Under the pieces are notes generated by a model that saw nothing but the letters and a program-made list of their open reading frames with translations, had not been told where the DNA came from and did not search any database. A DNA stretch of 64,000 nucleotides from Caldilineaceae bacterium (GTDB lineage: Bacteria; Chloroflexota; Anaerolineae; Caldilineales; Caldilineaceae), in assembly GCA_022821585.1 (NCBI GenBank), contig JAJEDI010000071.1, positions 1 through 64,000 of the forward strand. Direction: 5' to 3'. Shown piece by piece: positions 26,411 through 35,659 of this stretch. Each line of letters opens with the position of its first letter. Position 1 is the stretch's first letter. The position numbers were made by a program, and so were the translations under genes.

Positions 26411-26776
26411 CTACGCTTCCGCTTCCGCCTCCACCTCGACTTCGGCCTCGAGCCTCGACATCACCTCGGCCGCTGCCTCCTCGGGGTCGTCCCCGCGCGC
26501 TCGCGCCCGCCGCGCTGCCGCTTCGGCCTCCCGCCGCACCTCCGCTTCGATCTGCTGGCGGGCCGCCGCGCTTTGCCTCGATTCCAGCCGCCTGACAAAC
26601 CGCTCAACCCGGCCGACTGAGTCGACGATTCGCTGTTCACCGGTGTAAAAAGGATGGCACTGGCTGCAGATGTTGACATTGATTACTGCAGTCGTGCTCC
26701 CTGTCACCCAACTGTTCCCGCAAGAGCAATTAACTTGCGCCGCGGGGTAGTATTCAGGATGAATCTCTGGCTTCAT
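26411..26776 (-). CDS. rpmE: Ribosomal protein L31 with charged C-terminal extension
   Basis: Residues 1-63 are a standard zinc-type L31 ([12 protein letters not shown] and [11 protein letters not shown] give the four Cys/His region; [13 protein letters not shown] ends the core). Instead of stopping near residue 70 the protein continues to 121 with an Ala/Glu/Arg-rich predicted helix ([20 protein letters not shown]) and an acidic end ([12 protein letters not shown]). The extension is unlike known L31 tails. The gene begins four bases after the L27 stop. Confidence 0.92.
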   Translation of the reverse strand: MKPEIHPEYYPAAQVNCSCGNSWVTGSTTAVINVNICSQCHPFYTGEQRIVDSVGRVERFVRRLESRQSAAARQQIEAEVRREAEAAARRARARGDDPEEAAAEVMSRLEAEVEVEAEAEA

Positions 26777-26780
26777 ATCT

Positions 26781-27062
26781 CTACACCTTCCCCAAAGCCT
26801 GCTTCTCTTCCGAAGTGTACACGCTGACCTTCTTGCGGTTCTTCTTGGCCCATTCGAATGTCACGTAACCATCCTGCATGGCGAAAAGCGTGTCATCCTT
26901 GCCCTGGCCTACATTCGTGCCGGGGAAGATCGGCGTGCCGCGCTGGCGAATGATAATGCTGCCGCACTTCACAAACTCGCCGCCATATTTCTTGACGCCC
27001 AGCCGCTGACCGTTCGAATCCCGGTTGTTGCGGCTGGAACCGCCTCCTTTTTTGTGAGCCAT
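26781..27062 (-). CDS. rpmA: Ribosomal protein L27
   Basis: The 93-residue protein starts [20 protein letters not shown] and contains [21 protein letters not shown] and [16 protein letters not shown] (quoted in parts), the standard L27 sequence. The flexible N-terminus reaches the peptidyl-transferase centre. There is no Firmicutes-type cleavable leader. It lies five bases after the L21 stop, as in most bacteria. Confidence 0.97.
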   Translation of the reverse strand: MAHKKGGGSSRNNRDSNGQRLGVKKYGGEFVKCGSIIIRQRGTPIFPGTNVGQGKDDTLFAMQDGYVTFEWAKKNRKKVSVYTSEEKQALGKV

Positions 27063-27067
27063 TTTGC

Positions 27068-27898
27068 TTACTCCTCTTTCTTCTCGTTATCTTCGGCGTC
27101 GTCGGCTTTCTTGCCTCTGCCAACCAACCCTTTGAGATTCTTCGTTACGGCGTCTACTGCGTCTTCGGCCAAATCACCGACAGCCTCCACAGCATCGCTC
27201 GCCGCGTCACTGACGGCCTCCACCGCGTCTTCAGCCAGGTCACCGACAGCTTCCACTGCGTCGCCTGCCTTGTCGCCGACAGCTCCCGCGGCGTCGCTGG
27301 CTATGTCACTGACAGCCTCGACCGCATCGCCCGCAGCGTCACCGACGGCATCCACGGCCTCGCTGGCCGCATCACCCACAGCCTCGACCGTGTCCACAAC
27401 TCTGTCGACGATGTCGGCCTCTTCCTCCACGCCCGCCTCGACAGTCTCTTCTGCCTCGACTGTTTCTACCGCTTCGACAACAGAGTCGGTCTCAGCCACC
27501 GCCGCGGCGGCAACCTCGGATACGGCCGCCTCAACTATCTCCTTGGGCGTAGCCTCTTCCTTCTCCTCTCCCACATACTCGAAACCGTCGCCGCTGATCT
27601 TGTCGATCTGCAGACGGGTCAGATACTGCCTGTGCCCGCGGCGTACACGCACACGTTTCTTCGGGCGGTAGCGAAATACCAGAATCTTCTCGCCCCGGTG
27701 CTGCCCCGTAATCCTCGCCGTGACCGACGCGCCCGCCACATTCGGCTGGCCGATCTCGATACCTTCCTCACCGGCCACCATCAATACGTCTTCCAGTACG
27801 ATGCTGTCGCCGACGTCGCCGGCCAGCTTCTCCACCTCAAGTATATCACCGGGCGAAACCCTGTACTGTTTTCCGCCGGTTCGAACCACTGCGTACAT
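27068..27898 (-). CDS. rplU: Ribosomal protein L21 with long hendecad-repeat C-terminal extension
   Basis: ATG 27898 follows AAGGAGAGAGGAAG. Residues 1-105 form a complete L21 ([58 protein letters not shown]). The protein then continues to residue 276, more than 2.5 times the usual length. An acidic Val/Glu/Ala segment (110-168) is followed by eight 11-residue units of the type [11 protein letters not shown] (169-256) and a Lys/Asp/Glu tail. Eleven-residue periodicity predicts a long amphipathic or right-handed coiled helix, which would protrude from the 50S surface. No stop codon or frameshift separates core and extension, and rpmA follows normally. Confidence 0.94.
   Translation of the reverse strand: MYAVVRTGGKQYRVSPGDILEVEKLAGDVGDSIVLEDVLMVAGEEGIEIGQPNVAGASVTARITGQHRGEKILVFRYRPKKRVRVRRGHRQYLTRLQIDKISGDGFEYVGEEKEEATPKEIVEAAVSEVAAAAVAETDSVVEAVETVEAEETVEAGVEEEADIVDRVVDTVEAVGDAASEAVDAVGDAAGDAVEAVSDIASDAAGAVGDKAGDAVEAVGDLAEDAVEAVSDAASDAVEAVGDLAEDAVDAVTKNLKGLVGRGKKADDAEDNEKKEE
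27131..27394 (-). repeat. 33-bp tandem repeat region in rplU (eight 11-residue units)
   Basis: The units are [77 protein letters not shown] and [11 protein letters not shown]. Units five and seven are identical in protein, which suggests internal duplication of a two-unit block. Confidence 0.95.
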
Positions 27899-27964
27899 CT
27901 TCCTCTCTCCTTTGACCGCGCCCGGAGACCTGCTACTCGACTGCTCCGGAACTTCGGATAGCGG

Positions 27965-28004
27965 CTTGCGGGCTGGGAACTGCAAGCGCCCCACCAGAGG
28001 GGCG
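27965..28004 (-). promoter_or_regulatory. Two adjacent hairpins in the rplU leader
   Basis: On the minus strand CGCCCC/GGGGCG (28004-27987, six-base loop) is followed at once by CTTGC/GCAAG (27986-27965). Both lie 67-107 bases upstream of the L21 start, in what should be the mRNA leader. Ribosomal-protein operons often carry autoregulatory leaders; whether this is one is inference. Confidence 0.4.
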
Positions 28005-28954
28005 AATCTGGCACCGCAATTTGGACGAAAAATGGGCTGGCACTTTCAACGAAATTCCACCTGCCTTACCGGAGAAGGAAACCCCGGGGCAGGCCACCCA
28101 CACAACCAAAAAGTATATGACAAGACCCGTGATCAACCAAATCCGGACCGGGTCTGGTGAAAGCGCAATCTCATTTGCTGTTTCCCTGATCCACAATCCC
28201 CCGACAATCTCTAACTGGCATCCAATTTGGGGAAACCATGTGTCTTAAATCGCAAACATTGGGTCAGGGATTTAAGGTGCTTGTGTGGCTGTCAAACGAG
28301 CTAGGGCGGACCAGTGATCCGACATGGGCGGCGGCGGAGTTCAATTGGCTATAGGCGCGACCATGTCTAGCATTGAGGAGCACAGATCCTTGAAATTGAA
28401 GAGCATACACTTCGGAAAGAAACAGCAACTGCCGGCCGCGACACAGTGTTTTTCGTCAGAAGTCATTCTCGTTTCCGATCTCTGAAATAGATCCATGCCG
28501 CAGATCCAAGAACAATTAGGATCATCCACACGCCGCAAAGGTCAACCACAGGCTCGCAACACAGAATCAACCAGTCCCCCATCATTCTGAACCCCCAGAA
28601 GCCCCCCACATCCGATTCAGGTAACCCCAACTTCAGGGCCAACCGACCATCCAGTCATCCGGCACTTACTCCCATCCTGAAAATCTTTCAAGAATCCTGC
28701 AAATCCTGATCCAAATCCTGATTCTGACACTGAGTCCACGTTGCTGCAGGTCGAATATGGCACAGAATCTGCTTCATGTATAATAGCTAAACAAATGCCA
28801 ATTATTGGAGTTTTGCACATATTTTGCACATGATTTCGTCCCGATTCCGGTTTCGTAGTTTTGGCCCGAACTGTGTCATACTTTTCTCTGTGTCTCTGAG
28901 AGCATACGCCGTCGGTGCTATGGTAGCACCTGCAACGTCCAATGGAGGATGTCA
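28005..28954. other. Long gene-poor region between rplU and the CrtI-like gene
   Basis: About 950 bases, clearly richer in A/T than its surroundings. Short open frames exist (for example minus 28341-28538 and 28617-28829) but have no ribosome-binding sites, no recognisable domains and atypical composition, so none is called. Divergent promoters for rplU and the desaturase must lie here. It may be a decayed gene or an unrecognised RNA locus. Confidence 0.5.
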
Positions 28955-30517
28955 GTGTCGAGGATCATCGTTATCGGCGCCGGCTTCGGCGGCCTGAGCG
29001 CCGCTGTCCGCCTCGCCGCTCGCGGCCACCAGGTCGAACTCTTCGAAAAGCGTGACAAACTCGGTGGCCGCGCCTACGTCTACGAAATCGAAGGCTACCG
29101 CTTCGACGGCGGCCCCACCGTCATCACCGCACCTTGGATCTTCGACGAAATCTGGCAGGCGGCCGGCCGCCGCCGCTGCGACTACTTCCAACTCGTCCCC
29201 TGCGACCCCTTCTATCGCATCTTCGATCACCTGCACCGGCCATTTGACGTCAGCGCCGATCACGAGGCCATGCTCCGCCAGATCGCACAGCGCAGCCCCG
29301 CCGACGTCGAGGGATACAATAAGTTTCTCGCCAGTTCCAAAGAGATCTTTGATACGGGCATGGCCCTGATCGACCAGCCCTTCCTCCACCTCTCCGACAT
29401 GATCAGCGTAGTCCCCGACCTGATCCGCTTGCAAAGCTACCGCAGCGTCTACGGCTACGTCTCAAAGTACTTCCGGGACGACTTCCTGCGCTGCTGCTTC
29501 TCCTTCCAACCTCTCCTCATCGGCGGCAACCCTCTGACAGCCGCCAGCATCTACGTCCTCATACACTACCTTGAGCGCGAATGGGGCATCCACTACGCCC
29601 TCGGCGGCACCGGCGCCATCATCAACGCCTTCGCCCGCCTCCTGCAGGAGTTGGGCGTCAAAGTCCACCTGAACGCAGAGGTCGACCGCATTCTCATCGA
29701 GAATCGCCGCGCCCACGGCGTCAGCCTCAAAGACGGCACGATCCGCAAGGCCGACGCCGTCGTCTCCAACGCCGACGCCGCCTGGACCTACCTCAACCTC
29801 ATCCCAAATGAAAAGCGGCCGCGCAATAGCGACCGCCGCATCAAGAGCAAGAACTACTCAATGTCCCTCTTCGTCATCTACTTCGGCACCAGGCGCCAGT
29901 ATCGCGATGTCGGCCTTGCCCACCATAACATCATGATGCACCCGGACTACACCGGTCTCTTGCGCGACATATTCCGCAACAAGGATCTGCCCCGGGACTT
30001 CTCGCTCTACCTGCACATGCCAACCCTGACCGACCCGTCACTCGCGCCGGACGGCGGCGAAGCCTTCTATGTCCTCTCCCCCGTCCCCCATCTCGGCGCC
30101 GGCATCGACTGGGAACGGCAGGCCCAGCCCTATCGTGACGCCATCATGGACTTCCTCGAACGGAACTACCTGCCCGACCTGCAAGCCAACATCGTCGCCG
30201 AGCACCGCATCGATCCCCGCCACTTCGCCGGCACCCTCAACAGCTATCTCGGCTCCGCCTTCTCCATCCAGCCGACCCTGACGCAAAGCGCCTGGTTCCG
30301 CCCCCATAACCGCTCGGAAGATGTGGACAACCTCTACTTTGTCGGCGCCGGCACACACCCGGGCGCCGGTGTCCCCGGCGTCGTCGCTTCGGCAAAGATC
30401 GTCGACAACCTCATCGGCGACCCCACCCCGGCACGCGCGCCTTCACCTTCTACGCACCTTGTGTCCACTCATACAGCCCCTGCCGCGCCAGCTGAAACGC
30501 CTCCGGCGGGCGGCTGA
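28955..30517 (+). CDS. Phytoene desaturase (CrtI)-family FAD oxidoreductase
   Basis: GTG 28955 is preferred because GGAGG lies six bases upstream; the ATG at 28949 would sit directly on that site. The protein then opens [24 protein letters not shown] (FAD Rossmann motif, residues 3-25), followed by the family strings [35 protein letters not shown] and, near the end, [17 protein letters not shown]. Length (520) fits CrtI-type carotenoid desaturases. The last residues are a Pro/Ala/Thr-rich tail that overlaps the end of the convergent M81 gene by 68 bp. No phytoene synthase or cyclase is nearby, so the substrate is open. Confidence 0.9.
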   Translation: MSRIIVIGAGFGGLSAAVRLAARGHQVELFEKRDKLGGRAYVYEIEGYRFDGGPTVITAPWIFDEIWQAAGRRRCDYFQLVPCDPFYRIFDHLHRPFDVSADHEAMLRQIAQRSPADVEGYNKFLASSKEIFDTGMALIDQPFLHLSDMISVVPDLIRLQSYRSVYGYVSKYFRDDFLRCCFSFQPLLIGGNPLTAASIYVLIHYLEREWGIHYALGGTGAIINAFARLLQELGVKVHLNAEVDRILIENRRAHGVSLKDGTIRKADAVVSNADAAWTYLNLIPNEKRPRNSDRRIKSKNYSMSLFVIYFGTRRQYRDVGLAHHNIMMHPDYTGLLRDIFRNKDLPRDFSLYLHMPTLTDPSLAPDGGEAFYVLSPVPHLGAGIDWERQAQPYRDAIMDFLERNYLPDLQANIVAEHRIDPRHFAGTLNSYLGSAFSIQPTLTQSAWFRPHNRSEDVDNLYFVGAGTHPGAGVPGVVASAKIVDNLIGDPTPARAPSPSTHLVSTHTAPAAPAETPPAGG

Positions 30518-31910
30518 TCGACGTCGCCCCGCCCGAGTCCACCTCGATGATGCGCGCCGAGACCGGCTCATACGCCGCCCGCGGCGCGACCGACCCTTTG
30601 GCCACAAATATCTCATGCTGCTCCGGCATGACCCCGACCGACCGCAGCTGATTCAAGCTCATCGGCGGCGTACGCAGGCTGTCCAGCACCAGAAGACCCC
30701 CGCTAGTTTCCAGCACCGCCGTAAGCCCCTGGTCCCAGTTACGACCTCCACCGTGGCGGACTTCCGTCTCGATGAACTTGCCGTCATGCAGCGTCCGCAC
30801 CGTCCCTTCCACCGTCAGCGTCGGCCCGTGCTCGTCGTCCACCTTGCCGCCCACGGGCAGCGTCAATTTTGCTCCTATCCCCGCTGCCGCGCACGCCTCC
30901 ACCGCCTCCGGATCGTAGAGCGCCATCACCCAGCCGTTCGCGCCTTGACGCAGCAGCTCTTCCAGAACGAACGTGGAGTCCCCTGCACTGCCGCCGCCGA
31001 TGTTGTCGCCCATCTCCATCATCGACACCGGCTTCTCATCGCTCGCCATCGCCATCTCCACCGCCTCGGCCGGGCCTGGTATCTTCGGCAGCAGCTCGTC
31101 CCGCGTCGACCACATCATGTCGGCCAGCCTCTGCGCTTCCCGGTCGGCCAGCTCCTGGTCTCCGTCTGCCACCACCACGATGCACGGCCCCATCCACGGC
31201 ACATCCGCATATTGGTAACCGGCCGCCACACTCGTCGCCAGGATCCCCGGCTGTCCCTCCAACTCGATCGCCGCGTCCATCACCGGCTTCATCGGGCGCA
31301 TGTTCGTATTGTGAAATGCGATGTTATAGACTAGCTCCGGCTTGGCGATACTCGAAACCGGCCGCACCTCGCCCCGCACCGTGCGCGTGAGCAGCTCCGC
31401 CGCCTGCAACCCCCGCTCCCGCTGGTCGACGTGCGGGCACGTCTTGTAGATAATCAGCGCCGTCGCATCCTCCACCAGCTGCGGGGGCACGTTGCCGTGA
31501 TAGTCGTGCGTCACAACGACCGGAAAGTCGGGCCCGACAAGCTCCCGCACGCGCCGCGTCGTCTCGCCGTCCCCCTGCGGAAAATTCTCCGCCACAAACG
31601 CCCCGTGCAGACCCAACAACAGCCCGTCCAGCGGCATGGCGTCGCCAATCAACCCCAGAAGTTCGTCCAGGAGAGACTCATAGGTCTCCGCCTCCACTGC
31701 CCCCGCCGGCGTAGCCACCGCTCCCATTAGCGGCACGATCTCGTAACCGTACGCCTCCGCTCCCGCGATGAATCCACCCACCTCGTGGAACGTCGGTCGG
31801 TACTGCTCGATGATCTCCTGCCCCCGCACGAAACGAAAGTCCGACAGTGTCGTCGGAAATGAAGCAAATGTGTTGGACTCGTGATTCAGTGAAGCGATGC
31901 CAATGCGCAT
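30450..31910 (-). CDS. M81-family metallopeptidase (MlrC-like)
   Basis: The 486-residue protein starts [16 protein letters not shown], the hallmark opening of the MlrC/M81 family, with the metal-binding [29 protein letters not shown] (Asp and His ligands) and [13 protein letters not shown] follow, and the C-terminal domain shows [15 protein letters not shown]. MlrC in microcystin degraders cleaves a small peptide; the natural substrate of environmental homologues is unknown, and many sit in amidohydrolase-like catabolic regions. It faces the CrtI-like gene and overlaps its 3' end. Confidence 0.93.
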   Translation of the reverse strand: MRIGIASLNHESNTFASFPTTLSDFRFVRGQEIIEQYRPTFHEVGGFIAGAEAYGYEIVPLMGAVATPAGAVEAETYESLLDELLGLIGDAMPLDGLLLGLHGAFVAENFPQGDGETTRRVRELVGPDFPVVVTHDYHGNVPPQLVEDATALIIYKTCPHVDQRERGLQAAELLTRTVRGEVRPVSSIAKPELVYNIAFHNTNMRPMKPVMDAAIELEGQPGILATSVAAGYQYADVPWMGPCIVVVADGDQELADREAQRLADMMWSTRDELLPKIPGPAEAVEMAMASDEKPVSMMEMGDNIGGGSAGDSTFVLEELLRQGANGWVMALYDPEAVEACAAAGIGAKLTLPVGGKVDDEHGPTLTVEGTVRTLHDGKFIETEVRHGGGRNWDQGLTAVLETSGGLLVLDSLRTPPMSLNQLRSVGVMPEQHEIFVAKGSVAPRAAYEPVSARIIEVDSGGATSISRPPEAFQLARQGLYEWTQGA

Positions 31911-32176
31911 GATAGGTCTCCTTTTTCCTGTGCAACTTTGCCCGGCCAGAGATCATCAGTATAATCAAGCCAGGAGACGATACTCCATGGTAGCGGTCAT
32001 TATCTGCCTGCATAGCCTGATCTGCAACCCGGCCTAAAACGCGCCAACGCTGCCGCTTCCTTCGTGAAAAAGGTTCGTCTCCTGCCGGTTGTTTTCAGGC
32101 GATACGATTCGTTGTAATCCACCAGGGCACACCGGAACCGTTCGCTCTGGACACAGAACCCTTACAGGAGGACAGC

Positions 32177-32773
32177 ATGGCATTCACTCTCGAAATCGGC
32201 GACAAGGCACTCGACTTCAAGCTCATCGCCACCGACGGCGAAGTCTACACGCTCGGTTGCTTTGACGACGCCGAAACGCTCGTCGTCTTCTTCACCTGCA
32301 ACCACTGCCCCTACGTAATCGGCTCCGACGAAGCGACGCGCGCCTCCGCCGACAAGTTCGCCTCCAAGGGCGTCAAGTTCGTCGGCATCAACTCCAACAG
32401 CGTCCATGTCAACGCCGAAGACGACTTCCGCCACATGGTCGAACGCATGGGAGAGCACAAGTTCCCCTGGGTCTACCTGCGCGACGAAACCCAGGAGGTC
32501 GCCAAGGCCTACGGGGCGCTCCGCACCCCCCACTTTTACGTCTTCAACAAGGACCGCGAACTGGTCTACACCGGCCGCGGCGTCGACAGCCCGCGTGACG
32601 CCACCCAGGCCACCGAATTCGACCTCGACCGCGCCCTGGAGGAGCACACCTCCGGCCAGTCCGTCAGCACCACGCTGACCAACCCGATCGGCTGCAATGT
32701 CAAGTGGGCCGGCGAAGATGCCCACTGGATGCCCGCCGACGCCTGCGATCTCGTCCTGCCGCAGCCGGCCTAG
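32177..32773 (+). CDS. Thioredoxin-fold redoxin (AhpC/TSA-like)
   Basis: The 198-residue cytoplasmic protein (no signal peptide) has a redoxin domain with the active-site string [14 protein letters not shown] at about 36-49, a CxxC centre. [10 protein letters not shown] and [21 protein letters not shown] are typical of thiol-disulfide or peroxiredoxin-like proteins of this group. RBS AGGAGGA precedes ATG 32177. It may reduce peroxides or protein disulfides. It is divergent from the M81 gene and is followed by a hairpin before the PLP-enzyme gene. Confidence 0.88.
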   Translation: MAFTLEIGDKALDFKLIATDGEVYTLGCFDDAETLVVFFTCNHCPYVIGSDEATRASADKFASKGVKFVGINSNSVHVNAEDDFRHMVERMGEHKFPWVYLRDETQEVAKAYGALRTPHFYVFNKDRELVYTGRGVDSPRDATQATEFDLDRALEEHTSGQSVSTTLTNPIGCNVKWAGEDAHWMPADACDLVLPQPA

Positions 32774-32799
32774 AGCTGTAGCCGAACTCTCTTACTCGC

Positions 32800-32828
32800 G
32801 GCGCGTATCGTTTCACGCGATACGCGCC
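32800..32828. terminator. Perfect 11-bp hairpin between thioredoxin-like and SelA-like genes
   Basis: GGCGCGTATCG and CGATACGCGCC pair perfectly around a seven-base loop, 26 bases after the thioredoxin-like stop. No T run follows, so it could be a terminator lacking its tail, a processing signal, or an operator for the next gene. Confidence 0.5.
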
Positions 32829-32880
32829 GTACTTGACCCCACAACTGTCCTCCCTTCACCAAGAAAGAGGTGGTACGCTC

Positions 32881-34002
32881 ATGCCCTCCTACGAAGAACT
32901 GGACATCACCCCAACGATCAACGCCAACGCCACCCTCACCAGGCTCGGCGGCTCCATCATGCCGCCCGAAGTTCTGGAAGCGATGATGGCAGCGGCCAAA
33001 TCCTTCGTTGAACTGCCGGAGTTGCAGCGCCGCGTCGGCAATCGTATCGCCCTCCTCACCCAGAACGAGGCCTGCTACGTCAGTTCGGGCGCAGCCGGGG
33101 GCATCGTCGTCGCCATAGCCGCCTGTGTCACCGGCAACGAAGAATGGGCGATCGAACAGCTGCCGGACCTGACCGGTCTCAAGAATGAGGTCATCGTCCA
33201 CAAGTCTCAGCGCAACGGCTACGATCACGCCGTCCGCCAGGTTGGCGTCCGGCTGACTGAGATCGGCTGGCCCGGCCAAGCCGAACTCTGGCAGCTGGAG
33301 AGAGCGATCAACGAAAAGACTGCCGCGGTGATCTGGTTTGAGGGCGCTTTGGGGTCGCCTGGCGACATTCCTCTGGAAAAGGTGATCGACACGGCCCACG
33401 CACACGGCGTGCCCGTCCTCGTGGACGCCGCCGCCCAGCTCCCGCCAGTCGAAAACCTGTGGAAGTTCACCCAGATGGGCGCCGACGCCGCAATCTTCAG
33501 CGGCGGCAAAGACCTGCGCGGCCCCCAGTCCTCTGGCCTCGTTCTCGGCAAACAGTGGCTCATCGACGCCTGCGCCCTAAACGGCAATCCCAACCACAGC
33601 ATCGGCCGCCCCATGAAGGTCGGCAAGGAAGAAATGTTGGGCCTGCTCGCCGCCGTCGAGCGCTACCTGTCCCTCGATCACGAAGCGCGCACCTCGCAGA
33701 TGGAGGAGATCGTGGCCGGATGGTGCAGCGAGCTAAACCGGCTGGACGGTGTGACCGCCACCCGGTCATTCCCCAGCGAGGCGAACCAGCCGATGCCGCG
33801 CACGCGCGTCCAAATCGACGCCTCCGTTGTGGGCCGAACACAGAGCGAGATCCTCCAGGGAATGCGCGAAGGGACGCCGTCAGTAAACGCAGCCTCCGGA
33901 CCGGACGAAACCATCATGCTCAATCCGCAAACGTTGGAGGAAGGCGAAGAAGAGATAGTCCTGGCCCGACTCGTGGAGGAGATTCAGGGTGGCGGGAACT
34001 GA
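32881..34002 (+). CDS. SelA-like PLP-dependent enzyme
   Basis: ATG 32881 follows GAGGTGG. The 373-residue protein resembles the SelA/D-glucosaminate-6-phosphate ammonia-lyase group of fold-type I PLP enzymes: PTINANATLTRLGGSIMPPEV at the start, YVSSGAAGGIVVAIAAC (cofactor phosphate site), VLVDAAAQLPP (Asp for the PLP ring) and FSGGKDLRGPQSSG with the Schiff-base Lys. True SelA is longer and lives with selB and tRNA-Sec, none of which are here. A lyase or racemase for an amino sugar or amino acid is more likely. Confidence 0.88.
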   Translation: MPSYEELDITPTINANATLTRLGGSIMPPEVLEAMMAAAKSFVELPELQRRVGNRIALLTQNEACYVSSGAAGGIVVAIAACVTGNEEWAIEQLPDLTGLKNEVIVHKSQRNGYDHAVRQVGVRLTEIGWPGQAELWQLERAINEKTAAVIWFEGALGSPGDIPLEKVIDTAHAHGVPVLVDAAAQLPPVENLWKFTQMGADAAIFSGGKDLRGPQSSGLVLGKQWLIDACALNGNPNHSIGRPMKVGKEEMLGLLAAVERYLSLDHEARTSQMEEIVAGWCSELNRLDGVTATRSFPSEANQPMPRTRVQIDASVVGRTQSEILQGMREGTPSVNAASGPDETIMLNPQTLEEGEEEIVLARLVEEIQGGGN

Positions 34003-34041
34003 GCGTTCAATCCTTCCCCTACCCCACTTTGCGTTTGAAAA

Positions 34042-34431
34042 ATGAGCTACGCAAGGTGCATCTGCAATCAACCCTACTTGCACGCTCCGGACCAGCCAAG
34101 ACAGGAAGAGCCACTGTTCGGCCTTACGATCGGCAAAGTGTACAAAGTCATCTCCGATCCCACTGCCGAACAGCATGGCATGACCCGTATCATTGACGAG
34201 AGCTTCGGCGAACCCGGAAGCGAAGATGGGTACCTCTATCCATCAGATTACTTTGAACCTTTTCTTCAGGATGAACACCTCGGTCGTACTTCGCTGACCA
34301 TTTACTGGGATGAATACACAAAAGGCGTGCTCAATGCCGAAGCCGTTGCTTCCGGGAAGTCTGTCTCAGCACTGATACGTGATTGCGTGGAACAGCGCTT
34401 GAACCTGCCCCGTCAGGAGAAAAAACCCTGA
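34042..34431 (+). CDS. Hypothetical protein with ribbon-helix-helix-like C-terminus
   Basis: The 129-residue protein is not one I can name. The N-terminal part (LTIGKVYKVISDPTAEQHG ... GYLYPSDYFEPF) looks like a small SH3/KOW-type beta barrel. The C-terminal part, SLTIYWDEYTKGVLNAEAVASGKSVSALIRDCVEQRL (quoted in two halves), resembles a strand-helix-helix of RHH DNA-binding antitoxins. No partner toxin is adjacent. The gene is richer in A/T than the catabolic genes on its left. Confidence 0.65.
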   Translation: MSYARCICNQPYLHAPDQPRQEEPLFGLTIGKVYKVISDPTAEQHGMTRIIDESFGEPGSEDGYLYPSDYFEPFLQDEHLGRTSLTIYWDEYTKGVLNAEAVASGKSVSALIRDCVEQRLNLPRQEKKP

Positions 34432-34693
34432 GAAGGGAAGGTGGCATGCCAGTCGGCAACCGAAGTGACTATCACTCCCGGAGACAAATCTTGGCCTCTC
34501 GGCAGTGTCCAGCAAGTAACACAGAACAATAATACCAATCCAAACTGCGATATTTCCCCAGTGACGCCAAAGGCCCGTCCTGACCCAATGACAAGACAAC
34601 TGTGTATGTAGGAATCTGGCGTCCTATCTCTTGAAATTCCCTTCCAAAGCCTTATGAGTCACCGACGTCCCCTCTGGAAAATGAGGTGTAGAA

Positions 34694-35173
34694 ATGTCTG
34701 TAGCAAAAAGCGTCGCAGGGCTGATCCTTGCCTTCCTACTCGGCGTCGCAGTCATGACCCTGTATTACGAACGATTTGGCCAACCCAACTACGAGTCACT
34801 CCTCAATGCTGAAGCGTCTCTCTCACTCTATGATTACGCACAGACTATCTGCATAGAAGACTCTCCAATTTGGCCACTGCAAGAAATCCAGGCGACTAGC
34901 TGGGAAGACATGGAGCGAAACTATGCCAGAACCTATGCGCGAATGTCCCAGGTCATTCCTCCACCTTCAATGAAAAGCTATCACGAAGCTCTGCTCGAAA
35001 TGAATTCAATCCTCCGCCATCAAGCTGAACAGAACCGAAAAGAACAAGTGCATTTTGATGCCGGGACTGAGCGTTTTCTCCACCTCTCGCACTCGATGGT
35101 TTCTATCCTCAAAGAAGAGACAGAGGTTATCCCGACATTAGATCGGCTATGGCTGGCGGCATATGGGTGCTAG
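34694..35173 (+). CDS. Hypothetical membrane-anchored protein
   Basis: The 159-residue protein has one N-terminal membrane helix (about 5-24, VAGLILAFLLGVAVMTLYY) and a helical, polar remainder with no motif that I recognise. The helix is followed by a mildly acidic extracytoplasmic part, or it may be a signal anchor. ATG 34694 has GAGGTGTAG nearby as a possible ribosome-binding site. The gene lies in an accessory-looking, AT-richer stretch just before a toxin-antitoxin pair. Confidence 0.6.
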   Translation: MSVAKSVAGLILAFLLGVAVMTLYYERFGQPNYESLLNAEASLSLYDYAQTICIEDSPIWPLQEIQATSWEDMERNYARTYARMSQVIPPPSMKSYHEALLEMNSILRHQAEQNRKEQVHFDAGTERFLHLSHSMVSILKEETEVIPTLDRLWLAAYGC

Positions 35174-35245
35174 ATGCATGTGTCTTGCTTACAGAGCCGA
35201 TGGATCATCTCAGTATACGGATGTCGAGATTTCTCTATGGTTTCC

Positions 35246-35291
35246 TTTACAAAGACCGCAGTTCATGCTAAACTTAGCCAATAATAGCTAA
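35246..35291 (+). promoter_or_regulatory. Promoter and operator of the Phd/PIN pair
   Basis: TTTACA (35246-35251) and TAAACT (35269-35274), 17 bases apart, fit a sigma-70 promoter. Three GCTAA/TTAGC half-sites (35267-35271, 35274-35278, 35287-35291) form two overlapping palindromes across and after the -10 box. Antitoxin-type autorepression at such sites is the normal control of type II modules. Confidence 0.55.
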
Positions 35292-35314
35292 CATCAGCCA
35301 GGGGAGCTGTGACT

Positions 35315-35659
35315 ATGAAGATCGCAACCATCAGCGCTACAGAGGCGAAGAATCGTTTTGGCGACGTGATTCGCCGAGCCTACCGCAGCCAAGAGCATCT
35401 AGTCGTTGAGCGGGGAGGAATCCCTGTCGTTGCCATAGTGCCTATCAGCGACTATGAGCAATTCCTGACGCAAGGCAGCGGCAATGAAACAATGAGTGTC
35501 GGAGAAGAATTGTCCAACGCGAGTGCCCAAAACGATGCAGGGAATCGTCTGATGGCGTTTCTCGAAGAAATGCACGCGCAAATGCCCGATGTGCCCGAAG
35601 AAGAGGTCCAAAAGGACATTGAAGAAGCAATTGCAGCAGTGCGTGCCGAGAAAAGATGA
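35315..35659 (+). CDS. Phd/YefM-family antitoxin
   Basis: ATG 35315 sits eight bases after GGAG. The 114-residue protein opens MKIATISATEAKNRFGDVI, the Phd/YefM DNA-binding fold, continues VVERGGIPVVAIVPISDYEQF, and ends in a flexible acidic helix region (PEEEVQKDIEEAIAAV) suited to wrap the toxin. Its stop overlaps the toxin start by four bases (ATGA), so the two are translationally coupled. It should neutralise the PIN ribonuclease and repress its own promoter. Confidence 0.9.
   Translation: MKIATISATEAKNRFGDVIRRAYRSQEHLVVERGGIPVVAIVPISDYEQFLTQGSGNETMSVGEELSNASAQNDAGNRLMAFLEEMHAQMPDVPEEEVQKDIEEAIAAVRAEKR

Noticed and set aside
27131..27394. Separate LEA-like gene overlapping rplU
   Set aside because: The repeats are in frame with the L21 core, with no stop, start codon or ribosome-binding site between them.
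28341..28829. Small minus-strand open frames in the 28-29 kb gap
   Set aside because: No ribosome-binding sites, no recognisable motifs, atypical composition.
32881..34002. True selenocysteine synthase SelA
   Set aside because: Too short, and no selB, selD or tRNA-Sec in the window; the PLP-enzyme similarity is shared with non-selenium lyases.
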